From contig UQVI01000019.1 of the NCBI GenBank assembly GCA_900544515.1, positions 1 through 16,551 on the forward strand: a DNA stretch of 16,551 nt. The letters run 5' to 3'. Of the stretch, positions 7,240 through 14,682 are shown in pieces; position 1 is the first letter of the stretch, and the number at the start of each line of letters is the position of its first letter. The notes under the pieces were generated by a model, which did no database searches, was not told where the DNA came from, and saw only the letters and a list, made by a program, of their open reading frames with translations. The translations under genes and the position numbers were made by a program. The DNA comes from an uncultured Oscillospiraceae bacterium. GTDB taxonomy: Bacteria; Bacillota; Clostridia; Oscillospirales; Acutalibacteraceae.

Positions 7240-8637
7240 TTATTTATCCTCTTCTGAGCGCTTTTCAACAATGTAGCTGTGTACCTTGTCGGCAAGCTCA
7301 CCATGTAATTTGAATTTCTTTGTGAATACAATAAAGGAGCAAAGTATAAGAATAGGTGGAACACCGAAGCAAATAAATCCGATAGCACCCTTTGTAGAAT
7401 CGTTAATCGTTTTTGTAACGCTGGTTATCTGCTCATTGTAGTTCATAATACCGAGACCGCCAAAGAGAACGATAGTCTGAATCGTATATGCCATTTTCTG
7501 CAGAAAGCCTTTCATTGAGAAGGTGATTGATTCATTTCGTTCACCTGTTTTGTATTCTCCGTAGTCAACAATGTCAGCAAGGAATACAGTCTGTGCAACG
7601 AACATTGACGCAATACCTGTTGATGAAATGATGTATGCAATATCAAGTGCAATTGTGATTTTCAGTACAGGTCCGAAAATGTACATCAGTATATAGCCGA
7701 CGATTGTGGCGATAAGTGAAATCTGATAAATCTTTTTCTTGCTGAGCCATTTTGAAAGAATCGGAATGACAAGCAGACCGAGTACAGAGCCGACAGCACC
7801 TATGGTCTGGAAAAGCGACTGTGCTTTCGGTTCACCGAGTACATCTGAGAAATAATATACTGCTGTGCCTGAGGTGAGATACCAGCCTGCATTTGAAAGC
7901 ATTGCAAAAATCATAAATACAACAAGCTGATCATTTCCTGCAATAACCTTAAAAATCTTTTTCAGTGAAAATTTTGAGTTATTGTTATAAACAACATGTT
8001 TTTCCTTAGTCGTAAGAACACAGATTGCTGAGAATAAAACAAGCAGACAAGCACAGATACCTGCCCAGCGTGAAAATCCGCTGGCACTGTAACCCTTATC
8101 TGTTGTCATACCGGTTGAAAGCATAGGGAGAATGATGGGAGTGGCAACAGTAATGATTCCCTGACCGAGACCGCTGAAGGTTCTCGCTACAGTTGATACC
8201 ATATTTCTGTCACTCGGGTCACTTGTGAAAGACGGTACCATACTCCAATACGGTATATCCGCCATTGTGTTTGTCATACCCCAGAGGATATACATAACAC
8301 CTATATAGATATACAGTTTAGTTCCGCTCATTCCGAAGCTGGTGAAAAGCAGGAATAAAACAGCTGCGTTGCAGACTGCGCCGATAATAATCCATGGACG
8401 GTATTTGCCCCTTTTTGTTTTTGTGTTATCAACAATGGTTCCCATCATAGGGTCGTTGATGCCGTCCCATATTCTTGCAAGGGGAGTGAGCAGCAGCAGG
8501 AATGCTTCCTTGAGTCCGAGAACACTGGAAAGATAATAGCTTAAAAAGGAATAGAACATTCCGTAGCTGAGATCAAGTCCTACAGCACCGACACCATAAC
8601 CGATTTTTTCACGCCAGGTTGTTTTGTAATCATTCAT
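7240..8637 (-). CDS. Second GPH-family (MFS) sugar:cation symporter
   Basis: A 465-residue polytopic transporter of the glycoside-pentoside-hexuronide:cation symporter family. The signature ARIWDGINDPMMGTIVD at about 54-70, followed by GKYRP at 77-81, closely matches the one in the transporter at 67-1608. The two are paralogues but diverge in the central and C-terminal parts. About twelve hydrophobic segments are present. I start at the ATG at 8637 because TGAGG (8646-8650) lies 8 nt upstream. A longer frame opens at a TTG at 8661 but adds a polar stretch that overlaps this ribosome binding site. It is a single gene, divergent from the dcw cluster, with no catabolic genes adjacent. The substrate cannot be told from sequence. 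Confidence 0.9.
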   Translation of the reverse strand: MNDYKTTWREKIGYGVGAVGLDLSYGMFYSFLSYYLSSVLGLKEAFLLLLTPLARIWDGINDPMMGTIVDNTKTKRGKYRPWIIIGAVCNAAVLFLLFTSFGMSGTKLYIYIGVMYILWGMTNTMADIPYWSMVPSFTSDPSDRNMVSTVARTFSGLGQGIITVATPIILPMLSTGMTTDKGYSASGFSRWAGICACLLVLFSAICVLTTKEKHVVYNNNSKFSLKKIFKVIAGNDQLVVFMIFAMLSNAGWYLTSGTAVYYFSDVLGEPKAQSLFQTIGAVGSVLGLLVIPILSKWLSKKKIYQISLIATIVGYILMYIFGPVLKITIALDIAYIISSTGIASMFVAQTVFLADIVDYGEYKTGERNESITFSMKGFLQKMAYTIQTIVLFGGLGIMNYNEQITSVTKTINDSTKGAIGFICFGVPPILILCSFIVFTKKFKLHGELADKVHSYIVEKRSEEDK

Positions 8638-8680
8638 AGCTTTTTCCTCAATTTCCAACAAATGTCTAATTATGCTAATT

Positions 8681-8709
8681 ATTATAACATATTATATCCT
8701 ATTTAACAA
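8681..8709 (-). promoter_or_regulatory. Promoter of the second transporter gene
   Basis: On the minus strand, TTGTTA (8704-8709) and TATAAT (8681-8686) are 17 bp apart, with TGT before the -10 giving an extended -10 element. A second minus-strand TATAAT exists at 8691-8696 but lacks a matching -35. Transcription would start near 8675, leaving a leader of about 38 nt. Confidence 0.6.
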
Positions 8710-8730
8710 TATTAGGTTGAAATACTTAAT

Positions 8731-8756
8731 TGTTACAAAAAGATTACAGATGTTAC
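8731..8756 (+). promoter_or_regulatory. Candidate response-regulator box (direct repeats) upstream of the mraZ promoter
   Basis: TGTTAC (8731-8736), GATTAC (8742-8747) and TGTTAC (8751-8756) stand in tandem between the divergent promoters, ending 18 bp before the mraZ -35. The first two are separated by exactly 5 bp (AAAAA). This is the layout of the WalR/YycF box, two TGTWAH hexamers with a 5-bp spacer, although the second hexamer differs at its first two bases. OmpR-family regulators in general bind such 11-bp-phased repeats. Assignment is inference only. Confidence 0.3.
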
Positions 8757-8774
8757 GAGCTTTGAAAAAATTTC

Positions 8775-8803
8775 TTGACAATGCTTATATGTCTATTTAT
8801 AAT
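8775..8803 (+). promoter_or_regulatory. Consensus sigma-A promoter of the dcw cluster
   Basis: TTGACA (8775-8780) and TATAAT (8798-8803) match both consensus hexamers exactly, with the optimal 17-bp spacer. The start is expected near 8810, giving a leader of about 100 nt that contains the 21-bp tandem repeat and ends in AGGAGG before mraZ. Confidence 0.93.
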
Positions 8804-8818
8804 GTTCTTGTGGGGAGA

Positions 8819-8860
8819 AATCCTATAAAAATTCATATTAATCCCATAAAAATTCATATT
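8819..8860 (+). repeat. Two 21-bp tandem direct repeats in the mraZ leader
   Basis: Positions 8819-8839 and 8840-8860 are abutting copies of a 21-bp unit and differ at only one base (T8824 against C8845). Each starts AATCC and ends AAAATTCATATT. The first nine bases recur at 8881-8889 (AATCCCATA). The block starts about 10 bp after the predicted transcription start. MraZ is known to bind short direct repeats near its own promoter in E. coli and in mollicutes, so this is a candidate operator, although the unit does not match the published boxes exactly. Confidence 0.85.
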
Positions 8861-8912
8861 CAAAACTAATTTGAAACGAAAATCCCATATTTCAGAGAGA
8901 GGAGGAGAGCAA

Positions 8913-9350
8913 GTGACAGAGTATTTTGTTGGACATAAAACCTATAAAATTGATGCTAAAGGCAGAATTTCCATACCTGCAAATATGCGTGCAGCACTGG
9001 GTCAGGAGTTCATCGTGTCACGCGGTGTAAATAAATGCCTTGCTCTTTATCCTATGGAAGTATGGGTTGAAATGATTAATAACATTTTAGAAAAGGTAAG
9101 CCAGAAAAAGAGAAGAGCACTTGAGCTCCACTTTTCTGCAAATGCTGAAAAAATGAGCCTTGACGGACAGGGACGTCTTCTTCTTAATGAGAATCTCCGC
9201 AGTCAGGTTGATCTTTTAGGTGAGTCTCAGGCTGAGATTTTTGGCAACAATAAAAGGATTGAAATCTGGAATTGCGAGCTGTTTAAGAAAGAGCTTGAGA
9301 GCGTTGAAGAGGCTGAGATTGAAGATATCCTTGATGAATACGGAATTTAA
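8913..9350 (+). CDS. mraZ: Transcriptional regulator MraZ
   Basis: First gene of the dcw cluster, encoding a 145-residue DNA-binding protein that forms ring oligomers and controls its own operon in other bacteria. Two SpoVT/AbrB-like halves are visible, each with the DxxGR signature: IDAKGRISIP at 13-22 (D14, R18) and LDGQGRLLL at 83-91 (D84, R88). I use the GTG at 8913, because AGGAGG (8900-8905) is 7 nt upstream and the MraZ fold begins directly with YFVGHKTYKIDAKGR. A longer frame opening at a TTG (8871) would add 14 residues translated from the leader and is unlikely. rsmH begins 6 bp after the stop. Confidence 0.95.
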   Translation: MTEYFVGHKTYKIDAKGRISIPANMRAALGQEFIVSRGVNKCLALYPMEVWVEMINNILEKVSQKKRRALELHFSANAEKMSLDGQGRLLLNENLRSQVDLLGESQAEIFGNNKRIEIWNCELFKKELESVEEAEIEDILDEYGI

Positions 9351-9356
9351 TGACTG

Positions 9357-10268
9357 ATGGAATTTGTACATAAAAGTGTGCTGTTTGACGAATCGGTCAA
9401 GGCACTGGATTTAGATAATAATAAAATTATTATGGACGGTACTGCCGGAGGCGGCGGACATTCAGGAGAAATTGCAAAAACAGTGAAAAGACTGATTGCA
9501 GTTGACCAGGATCCGGATGCCATTGCCGTTTTGAATGAACGGCTGGGCAGTATGGACAATGTTACGATTGTTCATAATAATTTTTCTAATATAAAAAATA
9601 TATTAAACGAACTTAATATAGATAAAATTGACGGTCTTCTGCTTGATTTAGGTGTAAGCTCCTTTCAGCTTGATACGGCAGACAGGGGATTTTCTTTCCA
9701 TAAGGATGCCCCTCTTGATATGCGTATGAGCAAGTCTGGACTGAGTGCAGGAGATGTCGTAAACACTTACAGCGAGCAGGAGCTTGCAAAGATCATTTAT
9801 AAGTACGGTGAAGAAAAATTTTCACGCCGTATCGCTGCGAATATTGTTAAAGCAAGAATGGACAAGCCGATTGAAACCACATTTGAACTGGTGGATATCA
9901 TAAAGGCATCAATGCCGCAGAAAGCAATGCGTGACAGTCATCCGGCACGACGCACCTTTCAGGGAATACGCATTGAGGTTAACGGCGAGCTTGATGTGTT
10001 AAAATCCACTCTTAATGATGCTTTTGACTGCCTGAACAGTAAGGGTCGAATCGCAGTAATAACCTTCCATTCCCTTGAGGACAGAATCGTTAAGGAACAG
10101 TTTAACGAGTGGTGCAGGGGCTGTACCTGTCCGAAGGAATTTCCGGTCTGCGTATGCGGCAATAAGCCGAAGGGCAAGGCCTTTAAAGCAATTTCGCCGA
10201 GCAGCGAGGAGCTTGAGGTTAATCCGAGAGCACGTTCGTCGCGTCTTCGCATATTTGAAAAATTTTAA
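9357..10268 (+). CDS. rsmH: 16S rRNA (cytosine-1402 N4) methyltransferase RsmH
   Basis: Also called MraW. It methylates N4 of C1402 in the decoding centre of 16S rRNA using SAM. The 303-residue product has DGTAGGGGHS at 27-36 (SAM loop), LLLDLGVSSFQLD at 94-106, RGFSF with PLDMRM at 110-124, HPARRTFQGIRIEVNGEL at 195-212, ITFHSLEDRIVK at 235-246, and NPRARSSRLRIFEK at 289-302. A cysteine cluster (C253, C256, C258, C265, C267) precedes the C-terminus, as in many Firmicute homologues. There is no good ribosome binding site at usual spacing (GGAA about 11 nt upstream), so expression probably depends on coupling with mraZ. Confidence 0.96.
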   Translation: MEFVHKSVLFDESVKALDLDNNKIIMDGTAGGGGHSGEIAKTVKRLIAVDQDPDAIAVLNERLGSMDNVTIVHNNFSNIKNILNELNIDKIDGLLLDLGVSSFQLDTADRGFSFHKDAPLDMRMSKSGLSAGDVVNTYSEQELAKIIYKYGEEKFSRRIAANIVKARMDKPIETTFELVDIIKASMPQKAMRDSHPARRTFQGIRIEVNGELDVLKSTLNDAFDCLNSKGRIAVITFHSLEDRIVKEQFNEWCRGCTCPKEFPVCVCGNKPKGKAFKAISPSSEELEVNPRARSSRLRIFEKF

Positions 10269-10296
10269 CTATTTATTATTAAAAGAGGTGAGTTAG

Positions 10297-10815
10297 GTGA
10301 CAAATACAGGTGATTTCAGACGTTACTCCTATTCGGGTGACACTTCATATTTGATTCATTCTTTTGATGTCGGCAGGTCATCATCTGCTGCACCTGCATA
10401 TAAGCCTGAGCCTGAAAGAAATCTTAAGGTAAGAGAAAACGCAAAGCGTAAAAGCAAAAATCAGCTTTTGCAGGAACAGCGAATCGGCTTTGGCAGAATT
10501 GTAGTTGTTGCTGTTGTATCCATTTTAATGCTGGCAATGTTTTTCGGTGTTCTCAATACCTTTGCCAAGAAAAATGAACTCAATCACGAGATATCAAATC
10601 TGGAATCTCAGCTGGCTGTTGCGCAGAGTGAAAACACGCGTATCAACAGCGAGCTTAATTCCCTTGTGTCCATGAGTATGATTGATAAATATGCTGTCGA
10701 AGAGCTGGGAATGACCAAGATGCAGCCTCAGCAGATAAGCTATATTGACGTTTCTCAGTTTAAAGAGGAGCACATCAATGCGGTTGAGTATGTAAATCAA
10801 AAGCTTGATAAGTAA
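10297..10815 (+). CDS. ftsL: Cell division protein FtsL
   Basis: A 172-residue bitopic membrane protein of the FtsL/DivIC type. It has a polar, Ser/Pro-rich cytoplasmic part at 1-65, one membrane segment at about 66-89, and a coiled coil at about 92-123. The segment AVEELGMTKMQPQQISYID (133-151) is typical of the FtsL C-terminal domain. FtsL bridges FtsB/DivIC and the septal PBP and helps activate septal synthesis. The cytoplasmic part is longer than in the 117-residue B. subtilis protein. The GTG start follows GAGGTGA (10285-10291), 28 bp after rsmH. Identity rests on topology, motif and position before the PBP gene; sequence conservation of this family is low. Confidence 0.85.
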   Translation: MTNTGDFRRYSYSGDTSYLIHSFDVGRSSSAAPAYKPEPERNLKVRENAKRKSKNQLLQEQRIGFGRIVVVAVVSILMLAMFFGVLNTFAKKNELNHEISNLESQLAVAQSENTRINSELNSLVSMSMIDKYAVEELGMTKMQPQQISYIDVSQFKEEHINAVEYVNQKLDK

Positions 10816-10843
10816 TAATATAAATATATTCAGCGTAAAATAT

Positions 10844-10886
10844 TGAGAGTTAGTCTTCATTGTTTTCTAACTCTCATATCGTTTTT
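10844..10886 (+). terminator. Hairpin with delayed T run between ftsL and the PBP gene
   Basis: A perfect 10-bp stem (TGAGAGTTAG with CTAACTCTCA) closes a 13-nt loop. The T run (10882-10886) begins 5 nt after the stem rather than directly after it, so this is a weak or conditional terminator or an mRNA processing/stability element. It sits inside the dcw cluster, 28 bp after ftsL and 35 bp before the PBP start. No convincing promoter follows it. Confidence 0.5.
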
Positions 10887-10921
10887 ATAAATAAGATAAC
10901 AATTGCGGAGGAGGAAAGCTG

Positions 10922-13192
10922 ATGAAAAAGAATACAAGCAAAAATATGCTCAAAAGATTACTGATATTGTCGGTTGTGATTATCTTTCTTCTCTGCACAA
11001 ACGCAGCAAGAATTTTTTATTTGCAGGTTGTAAGAGGAGAGGAGCTTTCACAAAAGGCAGATTCACAGCAGCTTAAGGATACAGAAATTTCAGCAATGCG
11101 CGGAACGATTTATGATTCAGAGGGAAATGTGCTGGCTCAGTCAGCTACAGTGTGGAATATCTTCATTGATCCGCTGGCAATTGACCTTGAAATTGACGAG
11201 GATGATACAGCAGCAGAAATTGCTGAGAAAAAAGAGAAGAGCGAAAAAAGACGAACACTTATCGTAGATAAATTTGCAGAGCTCTTTGAATACGACGAAA
11301 AGGAAAAAGCAGAGTTCCTTGAAAAAACAAAGGCGGAAAATCATTACACGATAGTTGAAAAAAAGGTCGAAAATAATATTAAAGAGCAGCTTTCGGAATT
11401 TATTTCCGAAAACACGCTCAACTGTATCGGTATGGAGCAGACCTCAAAAAGGTATTATCCCTATGGCTCACTTGCATCATCGGTTTTAGGTTTTACAGGC
11501 GCAGATGATCAGGGACTCAGCGGAATTGAGGCTTATTATGACGAGGAGCTTACAGGAACGAACGGCAGAGTGATTACCGCAAAAGACGCTGTGTCAAATG
11601 ATATATCCGACGATTATGAAACATCGGTTGAGGCTACCGACGGTAATTCGGTTGTGCTTACCATTAATCAGACCATTCAGTATTATCTTGAAAAGGGTCT
11701 GAGAGAAACCCTTGAAGAATATCAGGCAAAGGGTGCTTACGGTGTTGTAATGAACTGTAATACGGGTGCAGTGCTTGCAATGTCCTCACTTCCTGATTAC
11801 GATTGCAATGAGCCTTATAAGCTCACATACAATAAAAATAAAAACGAGATTAAGAAAATAAAAGACAAGAATGAAAAAGAGGTTGCCGAAAGTGCAGCTG
11901 TTCAGAATCAGTGGAGAAACTTCACTGTGAATGATACCTATGTTCCGGGTTCCGTATTCAAAACCTTTATTGCTTCAGCCGCGCTTGAGGAAAATGTAAT
12001 AACTCCGAATACCACATTCAACTGCACAGGCTCAATCAAGGTTGATAAGTACACTATGAAATGCCATTATCATCCCGGACACGGCAACCAGACCTTTGCA
12101 CAGGGACTTGAAAATTCCTGCAACCCGTTCTTTATCACTGTCGGTCAGAAGCTTGGCGTACATAACTATTTCAAATATTTTGACGCTTTCGGATTTACAC
12201 AGACGACAGGAATTGACCTTCCTGGAGAGGCAGCACCTCAATATTATCCGGAGGAGAAATACGGTATCGTTGAGTTGTCCTCAGCTTCCTTCGGTCAGAC
12301 AAACTCCTTAACCCCGATTCAGGTGTGCACAGGACTTTGTGCAATTGCCAACGGCGGAAAGCTTGTTCAGCCTTATCTTGTGTCATCCATTGTTGATCCT
12401 GACGGAAAGACAATCAAAAAGACAGAAACAAAGGTTGTAAGACAGGCAATCAGCAGCGAGACCTCTGAAACGGTAAGAGAGATGATGAAGGGTGTTGTTG
12501 ATAACGGAACAGGTAAAAACGGCTATGTGGCAGGCTACCGTGTAGGCGGTAAGACCGGTACATCAACAAAGCTCGGTGAGTCAAAAGCCGGTGAGGGCGA
12601 CAAGTATATTGTTTCCTTTGCTGCTATTGCTCCAAGTGATAATCCGGAAATTGCAATGCTGATTATTGTTGATGAGCCGAATCAGGATTTAGGCGGCGGT
12701 GCTTTATGTGCCCCAATTGCAGCTCACGTTATTGAGGAATCTATGAGTGTGCTGGGCATCGAGCCTAAGTATGATGAGGATGAGATGAAACATCTTTCAC
12801 AGTACACACCGAATGTTGCAGGCAAATCACTTGATGAGGCGAAAAAGGAAATCAGTGAATATTCACTTAACTGCGTTGTTGTGGGCAATGGCGATAAGGT
12901 TGTAAGACAGTGTCCGACAAGTGCAGGTACAATACCAAACGGCGGAACAATTTATGTTTATACCGATAACACGGATAAAAAGATGACTAAGGTTCCTGAC
13001 TTTACAGGACTGACAGTAAGCGAAGCAAAAAGCCTTGCGAAAACAAACAATCTGAATATTGAAATCAGCGGTAATGATATAAACAGCTCTTCTGTTGTTG
13101 CATCACGTCAGAGTGATGAAAAGGGTGCTTCCGTTGAACAGGGTTCGGTAATTACAGTAACATTCAAGAGTACTGAAAGTGTGCTTGACTAA
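10922..13192 (+). CDS. Class B penicillin-binding protein (FtsI/SpoVD type) with two PASTA domains
   Basis: A 756-residue septal transpeptidase that cross-links peptidoglycan. It has a short cytoplasmic tail and one membrane anchor at about 10-34. A dimerisation/pedestal region (about 55-240) starts with AMRGTIYDSEGN and has a highly charged stretch at 85-155. The transpeptidase domain has the active-site S344-VF-K347 (GSVFK), S399-C-N401 and K544-T-G-T. Two PASTA domains follow at about 626-681 and 688-749, as in B. subtilis PbpB; SpoVD has one. The ATG follows AGGAGG (10909-10914) by 7 nt. Position after ftsL and before murE fits the dcw order. Whether it serves vegetative division or sporulation cannot be decided without the full PBP set, so no symbol is given. 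Confidence 0.93.
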   Translation: MKKNTSKNMLKRLLILSVVIIFLLCTNAARIFYLQVVRGEELSQKADSQQLKDTEISAMRGTIYDSEGNVLAQSATVWNIFIDPLAIDLEIDEDDTAAEIAEKKEKSEKRRTLIVDKFAELFEYDEKEKAEFLEKTKAENHYTIVEKKVENNIKEQLSEFISENTLNCIGMEQTSKRYYPYGSLASSVLGFTGADDQGLSGIEAYYDEELTGTNGRVITAKDAVSNDISDDYETSVEATDGNSVVLTINQTIQYYLEKGLRETLEEYQAKGAYGVVMNCNTGAVLAMSSLPDYDCNEPYKLTYNKNKNEIKKIKDKNEKEVAESAAVQNQWRNFTVNDTYVPGSVFKTFIASAALEENVITPNTTFNCTGSIKVDKYTMKCHYHPGHGNQTFAQGLENSCNPFFITVGQKLGVHNYFKYFDAFGFTQTTGIDLPGEAAPQYYPEEKYGIVELSSASFGQTNSLTPIQVCTGLCAIANGGKLVQPYLVSSIVDPDGKTIKKTETKVVRQAISSETSETVREMMKGVVDNGTGKNGYVAGYRVGGKTGTSTKLGESKAGEGDKYIVSFAAIAPSDNPEIAMLIIVDEPNQDLGGGALCAPIAAHVIEESMSVLGIEPKYDEDEMKHLSQYTPNVAGKSLDEAKKEISEYSLNCVVVGNGDKVVRQCPTSAGTIPNGGTIYVYTDNTDKKMTKVPDFTGLTVSEAKSLAKTNNLNIEISGNDINSSSVVASRQSDEKGASVEQGSVITVTFKSTESVLD

Positions 13193-13204
13193 AATACAGA
13201 TTAA

Positions 13205-13219
13205 GCCGTTATAAACGGC
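13205..13219 (+). other. Small hairpin between the PBP gene and murE
   Basis: A perfect 6-bp GC-rich stem (GCCGTT with AACGGC) with a 3-nt ATA loop lies 12 bp after the PBP stop and just before the murE ribosome binding site. No T run follows, so it is not a terminator. It could affect mRNA stability or shape the intergenic region. Confidence 0.4.
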
Positions 13220-13236
13220 ATAAAGGGGATAGGGTA

Positions 13237-14676
13237 ATGAAACTCTCAGAAATCTTAAAAGGAATAGATGTTAAAACTGCGTACAGCGATGTTGACGTGC
13301 TTGATGTAACACAGGATTCAAGACTTGTTAAAGAGGGCTCACTTTTTGTATGTATCAAGGGTGCTGTCTTTGATGGACATAACGTTGCAGCAGAAATGCT
13401 GGAAAAGGGTGCTGCAGCAATCGTCGTTGAACGTGATTTAGGTCTTGATAAGCAGATTATCGTTGACAATTCAAGATCTGTTTATTCTCCGATTTGTTCA
13501 AACTTTTTCAATAATCCTGCCGATAAGCTTAAGCTGATTGGTTTGACAGGAACGAACGGAAAGACAACAACTACCTTTCTTATCAAGCAGATTCTTGAGA
13601 ACGTGGGTAAAAAGGTTGGTCTTATCGGCACAGTCCAGAATATGATTGGTGATAAAATCTATCCTGCAAAATTTACTACCCCTGACCCCTATGAGCTTCA
13701 GAAGCTTTTTGCTATGATGGTTGATGCCGGCTGTGAATACTGTGTTATGGAGGTATCATCGCAGGCACTTGCACAGGGCAGAGTAAACGGTCTCAGGTTT
13801 ACACTTGCCGCTTTCACAAACCTTACACAGGATCATCTTGACTATCATAAAACATGGGAAAATTATTTCAATTCAAAGCGTATCCTTTTTGAAAATGCGG
13901 ATATTGCTGTTACAAATGCAGATGATGAGCACGGAATGAAGATTATTGAGGATCTTGATTTTGATAAGATTGTAACCTATGCAGTAAACACAAATGATGC
14001 AAGCTATGTTGCAAAAAATGTTTCCTTTAAGCCAAGCGGAGTTGAATATGAGCTTGTGGGTGATGCAATCGGAAGATGCAATTGTCCGATACCGGGAAGA
14101 TTTTCAGTTTATAATTCTCTTTGTGCAGCAAGCTGTGCACTGTCACTTGGAATTGATTTTTCAGATGTGCTTGATGCAATCAGCAAGTCAAACGGTGTTA
14201 AGGGCAGAATTGAGGTTGTTCCGAACGGTGGTCGTGATTTTACAATTATTATCGACTATGCACACTCACCTGACGGACTTGAAAATATAATCACCTCTCT
14301 TCAGGAAATTGCACAAGGCAGAGTTGTTACACTGTTCGGCTGCGGTGGTGACAGAGATAAAACAAAGCGTCCTAAGATGGGTAAGATTGTTGCAGAACTT
14401 TCAGACTACTGTATAGTCACATCGGATAATCCTCGTTCTGAAAATCCGGCTGAGATTATTAAGGATATTCTTGTCGGTATGGAGGGAATCAATACCCCTT
14501 ATACGGTTATTGAAAACCGTAAGGAAGCAATTGCCTACGCGATAAAGAATGCACAGAAGGACGATATTATTCTTCTTGCCGGCAAGGGTCATGAAACCTA
14601 TCAGATTCTGCCCACAGGCACAATTCATTTTGATGAAAGAGAAGCAGTAGCTGAAATACTCAGTGAGCTTGATTAA
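13237..14676 (+). CDS. murE: UDP-MurNAc-tripeptide ligase MurE (meso-DAP adding)
   Basis: The cytoplasmic ligase that adds the third residue to UDP-MurNAc-L-Ala-D-Glu with ATP; 479 residues, normal length. The three Mur ligase domains are present: the N-terminal UDP-binding domain (1-100), the ATPase domain with GLTGTNGKTTT at 102-112 and MEVSSQAL at 171-178, the lysine likely to be carbamylated at K214 (NSKRILF), and the C-terminal domain with the substrate-choice motif D397-N-P-R400. DNPR is the motif of enzymes using meso-diaminopimelate, so the cell wall is predicted to be of the DAP type (inference from known enzymes). AAAGGGG (13222-13228) lies 8 nt before the ATG. murF starts 6 bp after the stop. 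Confidence 0.96.
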   Translation: MKLSEILKGIDVKTAYSDVDVLDVTQDSRLVKEGSLFVCIKGAVFDGHNVAAEMLEKGAAAIVVERDLGLDKQIIVDNSRSVYSPICSNFFNNPADKLKLIGLTGTNGKTTTTFLIKQILENVGKKVGLIGTVQNMIGDKIYPAKFTTPDPYELQKLFAMMVDAGCEYCVMEVSSQALAQGRVNGLRFTLAAFTNLTQDHLDYHKTWENYFNSKRILFENADIAVTNADDEHGMKIIEDLDFDKIVTYAVNTNDASYVAKNVSFKPSGVEYELVGDAIGRCNCPIPGRFSVYNSLCAASCALSLGIDFSDVLDAISKSNGVKGRIEVVPNGGRDFTIIIDYAHSPDGLENIITSLQEIAQGRVVTLFGCGGDRDKTKRPKMGKIVAELSDYCIVTSDNPRSENPAEIIKDILVGMEGINTPYTVIENRKEAIAYAIKNAQKDDIILLAGKGHETYQILPTGTIHFDEREAVAEILSELD

Positions 14677-14682
14677 TTCTAT

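Noticed and set aside
8638..8661. A TTG start extending the second transporter by 8 residues
   Set aside because: The ATG at 8637 has TGAGG 8 nt upstream, and that site would lie inside the extension.
8672..8869. A 65-residue plus-strand open frame in the gap before mraZ
   Set aside because: It runs over both divergent promoters and the tandem repeat and has no ribosome binding site or protein-like composition.
8871..8912. A TTG start that would extend MraZ by 14 residues
   Set aside because: The extension covers the leader and the AGGAGG site. The GTG at 8913 has ideal spacing and matches the family N-terminus.
13209..13469. An 86-residue minus-strand Ser-rich open frame over the start of murE
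   Set aside because: It is antisense to murE with composition expected of a reversed coding frame and no start signals.
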